A DNA stretch of 24,264 nt from Euplotes cf. woodruffi 2 WChen-2021 (taxonomy: Eukaryota; Ciliophora; Spirotrichea; Euplotida; Euplotidae): NCBI GenBank assembly GCA_021441665.1, contig JAGYYN010044440.1, positions 1-24,264 of the forward strand. Reading direction: 5' to 3'. The translations under genes were made by a program, and so were the position numbers. Positions 9,804 through 21,133 of this stretch are shown here, piece after piece (the first letter of the stretch is position 1; every line of letters begins with the position of its first letter). The notes beneath the pieces are model-generated. The model was given only the letters and a program-made list of their open reading frames with translations, searched no databases and had not been told where the DNA came from.

Positions 9804-12800
9804 ATGGAGATATACCTGACCCGCATCATTGAGAACAACTACTGAGGCTGATATAATGATATTTGCAAGAAGGGACTAACAGAAAAGATCACCCAGATCT
9901 TAAAGGAAAACAAAGACTACGAAAACAAGGACATCATCTCGCTAATTTCTATTTGCAAAGGCGGACCAATCGTAAGTTTATTTTGATTATTATTTAGTCT
10001 GAGAAAACAATCAGTATTATATTCATCATGCTGCAGCACATTAACTTGCAGGGGATCAAAGACGACTCTTTCGATAGTTTAGTCGATTTGTTCATGACCT
10101 TGTATATAAAAAGCGATCCGCTGACTCAAGAACTCTTCCTCGAAGATATTATTCTGTATTTTCAAGAAGTCTGAAACATCGAGTACGAGTGGGGCAAAAA
10201 GAAAGATAAGTTCGAGATGACCTTCTTTTTCCAAAAGCTAATCGTCAAGAAAGAATATAATAAAGTTCAGACCAATGAAGCCAAGATCTCACAGTCTTCT
10301 GTTCACTCATTTAAGGAGTTTTCTCAACGAGAAGAGCTGACGATCTCCAGCGGGATTAAAAGAACTATTGGTGAAGACCGGTCGAAATTTGACACCAGAG
10401 TTATTTATATAAAATCAGTCGATAACTTCGTGAGGTATTCGAGTCTATTAGGAAAGCTGATGCTGAAAATGCTCCACACAAGCAGTTTCTTAACAGATGT
10501 TAAGCAAGTCACTAAGTTTTTGCTGCAAAGATTACTGTTTTTAATTGAGATTTGTCCTGCTGATCTGTACTACTTCCCGATCTCAGCAATCAGCTCGTTT
10601 TATCTCGATGACAGATTTGAACTTGAGCTGTCTTACAGCCTTAAAGCACCAAGAGAAGTTTATAAGTTCCAAAAGTGTTATGGCAAAGGAGCAATATTTT
10701 CGTGGGACATCGGGTGTCTGAACAACTTGCTTATTGATAAGGACTATGAGTTCATCCTGAACAATACGATTGAGGCGATCAATAAAATACAAAAAGACTC
10801 AAACGACATGAAGGCAGTCGTAAAGTCAATCTTGACACTGCAGAGATGATACTCACACCTCACAAAAGAAGATAAAAATAAGTGCCTTAAGGTCTTCATT
10901 CACCTTATTGAAAAGCTATTCATCAATTTCACGAAGATTGGAGATAGCTTAAAATAGCTTCTTTTTCACTCAAATCGGGAACCTTCACAGGATTATTTTT
11001 ATTGAAAACGAGACTTTAGATATCAAAAAGAACTATGTCAACTTGTACACTCCAAACGAGATTAAGATCGAGGCGGCCTTTAAGAAGTCTAAGATTGACA
11101 GTAGCTTTACGCCTGATTTGCTGACCTTCGGCTACTTGTTAGAGAAATCGACTGAAATATACGATCCAAATTTATTCATTATCGTGCATCGGCTGCTGCA
11201 CTCGTACATGAACATTTTTGAAAACTCTGATAGAAACTTCATTCAAAAGCTGAAGGATAAAAATATTATAGTCTGGGACGACTCAAGCGACTATCCAAGT
11301 TTTTGACAAAAAAGGACCAAATCAATAGACTGTTCGCTTATTAGTGAAGTCGACAGAGTCGAAAAGCTTATTAGTGAATACAGAGACGACCAAGAGCTAA
11401 ATAAATGCTTGTCGAGAGATGAAATCTACCTTATTGCCCACTTCCTTTACAGACTTATTAAGAACCTTTGATATCAAGACCAAAATGCACTGACGCTTGC
11501 AGTCAATTTGTTGCCGGAGTGAAACAGAAGACAACACAAGGTCATCGATAATAAAATCGAGGAAGAAAACAAAAACTTAAACGTCGATTACATTTACATG
11601 AACTTCATGATCAGAAGTTATAAGTACTTCAAGCAGTGCAAATAAGGAGTTTGAAACCGATAAAATATTCAACTCGCTGTTCTACAAAATGAAGTCGGTC
11701 ATCGAGAATGAAATGAACGCCCAGTACATTCCTGATTTCACTCAAGTATTTATTGAGTTCTTGAGTAGGAACAGTGAGTTGTGTTCGATTGATCCAAGCC
11801 GATTCAAAACCACGGTTAAGGTGTTTTGATCAAGCTCGAACCTGAAAACAGTAAATAACTGCTTGCCCTACCTGTTCTTGATATACGCAGTGCTTAAGAA
11901 ATAGCGACTCTTCACAAACCTTAGACAGCTATTTTAGCCACTACTTTGAGCTTTGTAAGAAAATCATCCTCGGCACTATCACTAAAAACTTAGAATTTCC
12001 GAAAAATCGGTGATATTTCGACCCCAAAAAGAAGCAAAAAGACTACAGGCTTTCTGACGGAGAGGAAAGCAAAAGCAAAGTTGGTGACAGTGATGAAGAT
12101 CAGCTTCCAAAACGACAACATCCTTCTGGAGCCAATACAATGACGAAGTTTTACAATTTGCGTAATTTCGTCGAGTTCTTATTCACGATCATTGACTCGT
12201 TGATTACAATAGTCAGCGATGATAGCAAATCAGCACTCTGAGCACCGGCTGATAAGTTTTTAGTACACCGACAGAAGTTTTGAAATGCGTGATCTGAATT
12301 ACAAACTCAAGAAATGTCATTTGACTTAAGCCTCGAGTGACAGAACTGATCTTATAAAAACTCTTGCTTGATAATTCCGTGAATGCTGCTCGACAACGAG
12401 TCTTTAATGAGAAATTCTTGAAATATATTCACAACAAAGGAACTTACAGTCCCAGTCGATTTGTTTACTAAAGTTAGCGAGACTGAAAAATAGAAAACTC
12501 AAAGAAGCAATTTTTGATTTGATTAACAGCATACTCGCTAAATTCCTTAAAGAAATCAAAGACGAAAATAACTACGATTATTTTATATCGAAAGAGAAGT
12601 CTTGAATCAGCAATTTGTCGAACGTGAAGTCTTTTGAACTGCTGATACTGGTTAAAGGAGTCAGCAGAGCCACGCAGTCTTTACGAAAAATAATATACGA
12701 CTCCAGCATTGAAATCAGTGATGATCTCGTAAAGAATCTGCAAGAGCTGATAGAAAAGGCTAAAAGCCTAAGACCGACATTCGAAATGATCAAGAACAAC

Positions 12801-12875
12801 ATGACTTCGATAGAGTCAATAATGAATTTGAACTTGATCGACTTCGATTTTGAAAACATAGATTTAGAAAGCTAA
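9804..12875 (+). CDS. Large helical protein with a UGA-encoded CxxC/CxxC zinc-site pattern, family unknown
   Basis: Start ATG 9804 (MEIYLTRIIENNY), stop TAA 12873-12875, 1013 residues after removing one 26-nt intron (9972-9997) and four shifted bases. Shifts: AAA-TAG 10952-10957, AAA-TAA 11640-11645, AAA-TAG 11899-11904, AAA-TAG 12488-12493. The arithmetic is exact (1014 codons). Most of the chain is alpha-helix-like and leucine-rich, as in HEAT/ARM-type scaffolds, with an acidic serine patch (LSDGEESKSKVGDSDEDQ). Near residue 820 the pattern is FCNACSEL, about 18 residues, then ECQNCSYKNSC. All four CxxC cysteines are TGA (12281, 12290, 12338, 12347). No membrane spans. I considered an IP3-receptor/ryanodine-type helical repeat but cannot support it. 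Existence is secure; function unknown. Confidence 0.82.
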
Positions 12876-13178
12876 ACTTATAATAATATTAACATCACGC
12901 TTAAATTTAGTAATTATTCGACTTCAAGTTTTTGAGCTTGTTGCTTATTATTTTTACATTAGAAGTCATATTTATTTCTTAATCTCAGCATTTGTTGGAT
13001 TTCCTACATATGGAGAAAATAAAATTTTATTGTGTTCACTTTTACTAATTCAATGCTTCCATATATTTTATTTTTGAGTGAGTATCATTATCAAATATTC
13101 CTATCGAATGTTGATTTCGTCATCGTATCAATTGACTATTGGTTCTGCTGATAAAATTCAATAAGCTGCGGGACGGAC
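12876..13178. other. Convergent AT-rich spacer
   Basis: About 300 bases between the 3' ends of two convergent genes. T-rich, no open frame that continues either gene, and no repeat or RNA gene seen. Confidence 0.5.
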
Positions 13179-14048
13179 CTAAAGTTTGGTCTTGCCTAAA
13201 ATGTGCTTGACTCTGGAGGGATGTTTCAGTGACATCTCGAGGTCGTTGCTCCACTGTTTCTTCAATTCATTAATTTTCCTCTGGATTAGCAGATTCAGCA
13301 TTTTGGCTTTATTTATCGTACGACTCGGATATCTGGTTGAGCTTTGGACTCACTGGCATGAACAGGTTGTTGAACTGCTTCATGTAGTCAATGTCGTTGT
13401 TCTCTCTGTACTTCGCAACGTTCCTTGGATTGCTGTGGGACGAACCGACGTTGATAATTTTCTCAGCACGCTTCATAACTCTGCTGTTGGCTGTCTGCGG
13501 AGAGGAGATCTTGTAGTAGGTAGTCACTCCTGTCACTGGACGGATTGGCGTTATGTACCTTTTGTGGCTAGTCTGGTTCTTTCATCCTGTTTTGTTAGCC
13601 AACTTGCTTACTTCGAATTTCTGAGGTCAAATCACGCGTTAAATATGGGTTTTTCACTGCTGATATTCTAAAATACAGTGATGTTGGAGGTCGGTCAGTT
13701 TGATGTGATTTTTAAAATAAAATATTTATTTTAAATTTATTTTCTTATTAGATAAAATTGAGAAATCAATAAAAATATAGATTGTGATATTTTAAGATAT
13801 AAATTTAAGTTATTGTTTATTTACTTTTTTGTTTCTTTACTAAAGCTTTTTGAATCAGGTAAAGCATCAAGCTTTTTAGGTTGATTATTTGTTTTATCAG
13901 TAGTTTGAGCTAAAAATTTATTGTAATCTGTTTCATTTGCACTCATAAATGGTAAACCTGAACTATCGTGTTTGCTTCTTCTCGATACACTATAATTTAT
14001 TCTTGCTACTTCATGAAACCTCCTATATTCCAAATTAAAGTTTATCAT
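13179..14048 (-). CDS. Small basic hydrophilic protein, unrecognised
   Basis: Minus-strand ATG 14048 (MINFNLEYRRFHEVARI), stop TAG 13181-13179, 228 residues. Introns: 13668-13824 (157 nt; donor overlaps an AAG-TAA) and 13587-13611 (25 nt, GCTAAC branch-like). One AAA-TAA shift at 13314-13309. The last 40 residues (KAKMLNLLIQRKINEL) look helical. The middle is rich in Ser, Asn and Arg (PRNVAKYRENNDIDYM). Spliced length minus one equals 229 codons. The 161-codon ORF on the opposite strand (13186-13671) is its antisense shadow. No family recognised. Confidence 0.68.
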
Positions 14049-14305
14049 AAAAAACGAAAATTACAATCTATAACCACTCATTTTGCTCCAAATTTAATTC
14101 CAAACTCAATAAATCTACAATACCTCTTATCACTCTTAATCCTTCCATGAATTATTGCATACAACTTCGGATTTACATTCCTATCAGCTCGAACTCTCCT
14201 AACACTATTCATCTTTCAATTATTTATATAACCATCCATCTTAAATTCCCATTCCTCGTAATTGCATATAAACCCGAATTTCGAATAAAAAATTAACAAA
14301 TAAAG
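14049..14305. promoter_or_regulatory. Divergent intergenic region, pyrimidine-rich on the + strand
   Basis: About 255 bases between divergent start codons 14048 (-) and 14306 (+). The + strand is poor in G and rich in C/T/A. It likely holds both promoters; no defined element seen. Confidence 0.4.
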
Positions 14306-15176
14306 ATGACAACTGATAAAATTTATCTCGAAAACATGAAGGTAACCCAAATCCTATTCCCAATCCCAATTCCTAGCACCCTCTACCTTCTTTTTCCCCC
14401 TACTCTTCCCTCCCTCATCATTCCATTCCTCAATTTCTCTCTCTTAACTCTTCCTTCAATAGGACCAGTTCGAATACGACTCTGACCTAGAGCCAGAGCA
14501 GGAATTCGCTGGAACTCAGAAAGACATGGCGACCAGAATCCATACCGGAGATAGCTACAACCTCAAACCCAACCCGCTGGTGCATAACAAAGGCAGAGCT
14601 CATTTTCAACCCTCAAAAGGCAAAGATTTGAAGCACCAACAGGTCGAAGACAGGGACATCGATGATTTGACTGCGCATAAGAGCCCGCTTCCAACATGTA
14701 ATGTCATGAAGACTAAAAAGCAAAGACTTATACAGGTACGCGGGGATTATCAAGACAGCTATCGGCTTTAGGATTCATAAACTAAAATTTGATTTCTCTG
14801 AAACTTAATAACTGCATATTGACAGAGTTAACATTCAAATAGAAAAGAAAGCCATGCTCACAGTCAGAAAGAATTGACGATTCTCACGATTTCAGATTTA
14901 AAAGTGTAAACCCACAGGAAATACAGAGTAAGCGTTATTTTCAATAATATCTAAATGCAAGTAGAGCAAAGCAATCCGGTAATCCACTCGTCAACGAAAA
15001 AGAACATTGACTCTCCGTCTATTCTGCGTGAAATTTTCAGTAATAATTCAGCTTCTTTATTTGCATCATTCGAGTTGTGAGTCTAATCGATTTTAGAGAT
15101 GAGAAATGGCAGATCTTACGACCAAAACTTAGATTCAAGTTCAAAAAGAATTTCAGCATTTAACGCGAACAACTAG
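14306..15176 (+). CDS. Small hydrophilic protein, unrecognised
   Basis: Start ATG 14306 (MTTDKIYLENMK). Exons join across introns 14342-14462 (121 nt, unusually C-rich), 14736-14842 (107 nt), 14928-14964 (37 nt) and 15040-15096 (57 nt), giving 182 residues with no shift and a stop at TAG 15174-15176. The protein is acidic near the start (DSDLEPEQEFAGTQKD), then His/Lys/Asp-rich (GKDLKHQQVEDRDIDDL), with a Ser-rich end (SSSKRISAFNANN). An alternative 20-nt last intron (15077-15096, donor GTGAGT) gives a different C-terminus (FELDEKWQILRPK). A +1 shift at AAC-TAG 15171-15176 would add about 24 residues. Exon 2 is the firmest part. Confidence 0.6.
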
Positions 15177-15372
15177 AGCTGAAGAATGAAGTTATAGCAG
15201 CCAGCAGCTGCTGTCCATCATTATATCGTTGATTTATTACCAATACTAAAATAACTTCATCATAATAAGATTTATACAAATTCTGATTTCAACAAAATGT
15301 CAATATTTCTGTGTTAAAGCAAAAACCTTATTTTTGAATTTTCAAAAAGTCCGAAATTGAGTATATTTTAAA

Positions 15373-16360
15373 ATGATGCAAAGTTTTCAGTTATATCTTC
15401 GTCAATATAAATCACATACATAGTCTAAATAAACGTGCGTAAGCTAAACACAGATATATTAATTTTTGATTTGTAGAATAGTAGAACGAGTTAGACTAAA
15501 ACTTACTAAGATGTCAGTTTATTTCTCTTGCATCTAAACCGCCTTAAGATCTTCACACAGTCATTGCTAAAATCCTATTTTGCGAGTCTTTAGCAATCTC
15601 TGCATCGGTTCGTCTTCGTGAACGATGTAAAGATTATATTTACAATCGTGAGGTTTTAGAATCAAAAAGTGAATTTTTGATTTCAATTGCTAAAGCTTAC
15701 TTCAAATTCAAATAATTATTTATTTCATACACTACGGGCTCTGCTTGTTTTCCGCTGCGCTGGGTTAAATATTTGAATGGTGTTTAAGCAGCCAAGATTC
15801 GAATAACGGTCGTAACTTGGTTCTTGTGCGACACTGATATTTCACAGCACCAACACCGAGCATGTTTATTTTGCAGTTAAAGTAAAGAAATTATCAGCAG
15901 CGATGAAAGAACGGCTTGAGAAATAAGAATTGTAAAAATCAGTCACAGAGATTCATTTTGCACATGCCCAGATTTAGAAGAAAAATTATATTCGAATGAT
16001 GAGTTTTGAGAATTATTTTGAAGATCGGTAATAATCTAATTATTTAAGTTAAAATCGGTAAGTTTTGAAGAATATTGAATAAATTTTTCGGAATTCGAAT
16101 ACTGAGGAAACTGTGAGAACTCACTAATCAGATTGAATAATCAGAAAGTTGAGAGATTAGGAAGATAGATATTTGAATTTTAAGCTAAAGGAACTTAGAT
16201 TAAAAATCATTGATCCTTTTTAGTACTCGTTTTTACTATAAGTATCCTGATTGAATACATTAAAAAAATACGATTTAGAGTGTGAAGAAAGGGAGATATG
16301 AGTAAAGTAAAGTGTGCCAATCCAGCTATTAATATCTTCAATTTCGGCATAACTGTATAA
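15373..16360 (+). CDS. Heavily shift-interrupted coding region, unrecognised; 5' end unresolved
   Basis: Standard-code ORF calls hide this gene because it is full of TGA codons and shifts. From about 15548 the frame reads DLHTVIAKILF, then RERCKDYIYNREVLESKSEF. Stops are followed by resumed coding sequence in +1: AAA-TAA 15710-15715, GAA-TAA 15801-15806, AAG-TAA 15880-15885 (then KEIISSDERTACEI), AGA-TAG 16163-16168, TTT-TAG 16218-16223 and CAT-TAA 16258-16263. A 21-nt in-frame intron fits at 16028-16048. It ends IFNFGITV at TAA 16358-16360. Cys-rich pieces (FCTCPDLEE, EYCGNCENS) are largely TGA-encoded. The start is uncertain (ATG 15373 is a guess), and 15714-15882 could include an intron rather than all coding. 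The unusual shift contexts may mean a gene in decay. Confidence 0.45.
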
Positions 16361-16570
16361 ATTTATATTTAAATATTTATAATAAAAAACTATTATACAA
16401 GCTGTTTTTTATGATAAACGATTCTTAACACAAAAAGTGATCTATTAAGATCTTATTCTAAACCCAACCTCGTGCATCTATAATCTCTCCAACCTGCATG
16501 CATGAACCCTAACTTCTCTGACCTCAACTATCATTCCTCCGATTGTATCTACCAATAGTAATAAATATAA

Positions 16571-16906
16571 ATGGCGTCGAATACAAAGCCTTGGTCGATC
16601 CCAAACGTAAGTTCTTACCCTTGGTCCTGCTCTTGCTCTGCCACTATGCACACAGCCCAACCTCTCTGATGCAGTCCCTAATTTATGAATGCTTCCCACA
16701 TATCCCAAGCTCTCTCGCAGTGCCTACCACAAGTCCAGCTCATTATTGAACTGGACTAATATTGCTGCGTTAATCGAGTCTTATGCTTATCTCCGCCTGC
16801 CCGGTGGTTAGTCTCCAAATCCTTTTTGTCTCACTCTTATAACCGTTATTCTGCTTATTTAGCCTTCACAATTTCGGGCTTAAAAATCATTCAGCAAAAG
16901 AGCTAA
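16571..16906 (+). CDS. Possible very small spliced gene (about 49 residues)
   Basis: ATG 16571 gives MASNTKPWSIPN up to a canonical donor (GTAAGT at 16607). A 127-nt pyrimidine-rich intron could end at 16733, then SSSLLNWTNIAALIESYAYL, a 59-nt intron 16804-16862, and FTISGLKIIQQKS to TAA 16904-16906. The 12-codon first exon plus long C-rich intron resembles the neighbouring gene at 14306. No family recognised. It may be noncoding sequence with a chance frame. Confidence 0.3.
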
Positions 16907-16945
16907 AATGAGCAGTGAAAGACAAAAATATGTATTTTTTAGTAT

Positions 16946-17530
16946 TTATTTTAAAAAGCAAATGAAAGGGTTGTAATAGGGACGAGAACGGAAATTGGAT
17001 TGAGGACGGCTCAGGTTCAACACTGAGGGGCAATTGTTTTGGTTATTATTAGATGGAAGAGCATCTGAACCTAGAGTCTGTTCAATCTTTTGGTCCTTTC
17101 CGGATAGATGCAGTACTATGGATATTCAAATAGTGCTAATCTTCTTCAGCTTCAACTTGAGTGTCTCCTTTCTGACCAGTCTCTGATCTAAAACCGAGAC
17201 TCACTGGAATGAATTTGCTTAAGTGACTATCCTTTTAGATCTAGCCACTCTGCTTTTGTACCAGAAACTGGTCGGATTTTTCAACAGCCTGATCAATCTT
17301 ACGATTTCGTGGTGATTTGAATCTACTATATCAGGTGATGAAAGAGGAAGCTGGAGTTCAGATCTTCTTTCATCTAATATATTAATGATCAATTTGAAAT
17401 CTGGTGGTCTATCGGCGCATGCGTCAAGCTATTACCAACAAACCGAATTATTAAAGCACGCGCTGGCTTTGTTCCACAGTCCGAGGGTCGGTAAACACAA
17501 GCAATCGCAGGTCTCAGCTGGTCTTGACAT
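16946..17530 (-). CDS. Small minus-strand gene divergent from the first CTD-phosphatase gene
   Basis: The best-supported piece is 17322-17262 (FKSPRNRKIDQAVEKSDQFL). It joins across a 30-nt intron 17232-17261 (GTAC...CTAAAAG) to SHLSKFIPVSLGFRSETGQKG and ...EAEED, then GAT-TAG at 17141-17136. A +1 shift there opens a further 63 codons (IEQTLGSDALPSNNNQ ...) to TAA 16948-16946; without it the protein ends at 17136. Upstream, ATG 17530 (MSRPAETCDCLCLP) joins across intron 17323-17435. A rival first exon from ATG 17543 is possible. Lengths are divisible by three in the chosen model (146 residues, or 83 if it stops at 17136). Function unknown. Confidence 0.4.
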
Positions 17531-17661
17531 CTCACCCGGGCATACGGAATGCGTTTGTTTAAGAAATAAAAGCAAGCAGATAGCAGGCTCAATACATGCT
17601 TTTGAGATTGCAGTTTTAGGGGGTTTTGGGACCGATTTCAGGCTTGATTTAGGATGCAAAA

Positions 17662-20600
17662 ATGGACCCGAAAGAGGTTTGAACTGAGGAAGATATTGAA
17701 GAAGTTGGTTCGAGTGATATGAATAAAACACTTTCAGATAAAAATATGTACGATATGATACCGAAATGTAAACTTAAATGTTTTAAATTCCTTTAGTCAA
17801 AATTGAGGAAGAAAAGGAAATTAAAATGGAATGGGTAATTTTTGCTTGTTTTGATTTTTAGACACGGCAAGATAGCCTTCCAAATCAGATACTTAAAAAC
17901 AGTGGTATTTATTCAACGGTTTTAATTAAAGTAGATTTCCTTGAGCTTGAAAACTCGATTGATTACTACAATAAAGAGCCTCGGATAGTTGGTAAGTATA
18001 AAAACAATACCAAAGTGTAAAATAAAACCTTCTAATCTAGAAGGCCTTGAAAGCCTTTCAGAAATCAGTAGCAAATATACAGAAAGATCGAGTATCGCAG
18101 TTAAATCTCCAAGAGAGAAGCAAGATAATTTCTTAGGCCCTCAAAGCGAGGAGCACAAAGGAAGGAAGACTCTTGTCCTCGATCTCGATGAGACTCTTGT
18201 CCACAGCACGTTTAGTCCACCAAGGCTGGGCGAGGGCATTGCCGATATAATCATTAACGTGGAGTGGGACAACGGCGAAAGAGATAGAGTGTATGTGCGA
18301 GTCAGGCCGTTTACATATAAGTTCCTATCGAAGATGTCTAAAATCTACGAAGTCGTTATCTTTACAGCTTCAATTTTGAACTATGCAAAACCGCTGATTA
18401 CGAACCTCGATAGGAATAGAACTAATTTCCAGATCTTGTCAAGAGCGCAGTGAACGCTTGTTAATAGTAACTATTATAAAGACTTAAGCAGGCTCGGGAG
18501 AGACCTCAAAGATGTTGTGATGGTTGACAACAGCCCGCAAGCTTACTCATGGCAACGAGAAAACGGTATCCCTATTATCTCGTGGTTTGGAAATAAACGA
18601 GATGATGAATTAAAGAAACTCATTCCAGTTCTTATAAGACTTGCCCAAGTAGACGATGTTCGCGAGGTTATCCCGAACATCGTTGGAGATAATTCTGTAA
18701 ATTACTATCAAGCGTTTAAAATTTTGAAAGCACCGAGAGAATCTTCACCCTTTGATAACTTTTTCAATACTTTAACAAAACTGAAAAGAGAAGCTGCTGC
18801 TTTCTTTTCAGGAAACCAGTTGGATAACAGTATTTGTGAGGAAAATAAATTGCAGACAAATAAAGAAGAAACTCAGCAGTAATGAATCTCTAATTTGATT
18901 ATTTTAAAATATGATAAATATAGAGACAGATCAAGCTCAAGTAATCCAAATCACAGATTATGTTCTGAAGAAAGACATCAGACTGACCCTGGTCTTGCAA
19001 GTGATGACTTAATCGAAAATAGTATTTTTTCAATCAATATTCGATCAAAGCCTTCATTAGTTAAAGTTGCACCCAAGATAGTCAAAATAAATAGAAGTGA
19101 ATCTCATAAAGTATTTTCAAGTGATAAGCTGAGTAACGAAGATGAAAAATCTGATATTGACAATGAACTCGAAATGAATGAAAACTATGATATTTATGAT
19201 AATATCGATCAGATCAACAGTAAAATGATTGTAACAGAGCCTTCAAACCCAACTGAAAATGCAAAGATTGATTTGCAAGAAGCTGATTACTATAGCAAAT
19301 AAGTTCGAAATGCTCGATAAACAAAATGAAGATACAAATATTTCATACATAAAAATTCGAAGTCTCGAAAATAGTTCTGAAAAAGAACAAATTCTATCTT
19401 CAGCGACTGAACCAAACAATAAGAATAGCTTTCATAAACAACCTACAGTACTTCTGATCAGTATAGCATTCCTAAATAAAGAATATGGGTCAATAAATTC
19501 AGCTCAGATTCATATTTCACACAGTGCTCAAGGAGAAAACATCAATGAGAGTTTTGATATTCCTGAATCTTCAGAGCCTCAAAAGTTAAAGCTATCAGGC
19601 TACATTCGAGACAACTTGATTCTGAAGCAAAGCAAAAAGTAACTAAATCGATTTTGAGTATAAAAACACAGCCTATATAGAGGGACCAATAAGCAACAGA
19701 AATTAAAGATTGAGTCTGACATTCCAAAAACATTATTTCAAAATAACAAAAAGCTGTACATCGATTCAATTGCAAGCTACTCTCCCCAGAAGATAACCAC
19801 AGCGAGAGCAAAGCAGAACTTAAGGGCACTCGAGTACTACAATTCGTACTCTTCAACCCGTCGGAAGATGGACGAACTCAAAGAAGTCCCAAACAAGCTG
19901 ATCTTAGACAACCAGGTCCACAAGTTTAACAATTTACTAAGTTTTAACGAGTCCATCCGCGCATTGACTCGTTCTCGGCCTTCGTACACGCGATATATCC
20001 ATCAGTTGAAGGGAGACAACATGCAGAAGGGGCATATTCAGATCTCTTCAAATAAGCTGTCGAACAACAAGCAGGCGTTTGCGTCGAAGTACTCGGTCGA
20101 CCGTGGGTTTGAAACAGACTCGCCGATCATCAAGAAGAACCAGACTCACAGTATTAATGTTTCTAAGAAGATCGAGAAGGTCTTGGAGACTCACAGCATC
20201 AAACACATCGGATCTGAGTTAGGCAGCCAGTACGAGAAACCTCTAAAAACCAAAAGTAAAAAACTTAGGATTGATAATGAATCAACATATAGTTTCTTTG
20301 TAGAGTTTATATACAGTAATATTGCAGCTGCTTTTGGATATGATGTTATTTTACATAGACAACTTGTTGTTTGCTTGATAATTAAAATTAATTTAAAGCA
20401 AACTCTTAGCTGTTTTAAGCTTTTAATTAGTACTACTTTATTTTAAAACATTTAAAATTCTTTACATCGAGATATGTTTGAATACTGTAAATATTAGTTC
20501 AGGATTTAGAACTAAAAATGCACTATCTGATGTTGAGCTACTTTATTCTAAGCTTGGTATAGTTAGGAGAATTCGTACCAAAATAACTCCCAAAATATTA

Positions 20601-21133
20601 AATGTTTTAAAGATTTGCATAAAAAATAAATATCTTTTTGCAAATATTGCAATAATATTGATTTAGAGACTGCATATGATAAAAGACTATCATCTCAAGT
20701 ATTCAAGAAGAAGTTATCTTCAAAGCTAAAGAACTCTCCGTAAGCTTTCGTTGTAAAACATCTGATACAGAAGGGCAAGTAGTAAAGAAGTAAAACTAGC
20801 CGTTTCTAGTATGCATAAAGTCAACAAATCTTCGAGTATGAATTACTTTCTAATTCTGTAGCGGAGAGAAGCAATACTTATTATATAATAAAGACAGAAA
20901 ATATCCACGCTAATCTTTTTCCAGTGGAAAATTCGTCATCGACAAGCAAGTACAAAATCAAAAATCCGTATATAAACAACGCAAGGGTCAGTGTAGACCG
21001 TAAAATAAAAGCTGTAAATTCTCTTGGAGGAAACATTTGCAGAAGCAAAAGATATACAAACTGTAAGCGGCTGATTTTATTTCCTTTAGGTCTGAAAGCA
21101 AGCAGACTGCTGAAGAACAGGCCAACTTTTTAA
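17662..21133 (+). CDS. SCP/FCP1-type CTD phosphatase (NIF domain) with long C-terminal tail, copy 1
   Basis: HAD-family serine phosphatase, the type that acts on the RNA polymerase II CTD or related phosphoproteins. ATG 17662 (MDPKEVCTEEDIEEV). Catalytic DxDxT is DLDETLVHSTF at about residues 139-149, followed by VRVRPFTYKFL, EVVIFTAS, RLGRDLKDVVMVDNSP and PIISWFGN; TGA 18451 sits where SCP proteins have a Cys before the YxKDLSxLGRDL block. Introns: 17768-17796, 17835-17861, 17992-18040, 18879-18923, 19639-19680, 20256-20666 (411 nt), 20740-20770, 20836-20861, perhaps 21063-21089. The TAA at 18880 lies within the 45-nt intron 18879-18923, which joins the domain to a tail of over 500 residues. 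One shift, AAA-TAA 19297-19302. Total 936 residues. The tail is Ser/Lys/Asn-rich (SRPSYTRYIHQLKGDN). An alternative is that the catalytic part ends at 18882 and the tail is a second gene, but no in-frame ATG follows 18882. Confidence 0.82.
20256..20666 (+). other. Long (411-nt) intron or possible eliminated sequence in the tail of phosphatase copy 1
   Basis: Coding quality falls sharply after KPLKTK: the sequence becomes T-rich and hydrophobic when translated, and it picks up again at TAYDKRLSSQVFKKK. GTAAAA at 20256 and GATTTAG at 20666 give a phase-consistent GT-AG intron. It is about ten times longer than most introns here, so an internal eliminated sequence is also conceivable. Confidence 0.5.

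Noticed and set aside
12015-12022. CCCCAAAA, the Euplotes telomere repeat unit
   Set aside because: A single copy inside coding sequence (FDPKKKQK), not a telomere.
13186-13671. 161-codon ORF on the + strand
   Set aside because: It is antisense to the exons of the minus-strand gene 13179-14048, whose splice sites, shift and exact codon count are coherent. The + translation is Cys/Leu/Trp-rich with no motif.
15400-16350. Minus-strand frames giving hydrophobic segments and an ATG at 16350
   Set aside because: With only two stop codons, chance frames run long. The + strand over the same bases gives more charged, domain-like sequence that joins by consistent shifts, so I preferred it.
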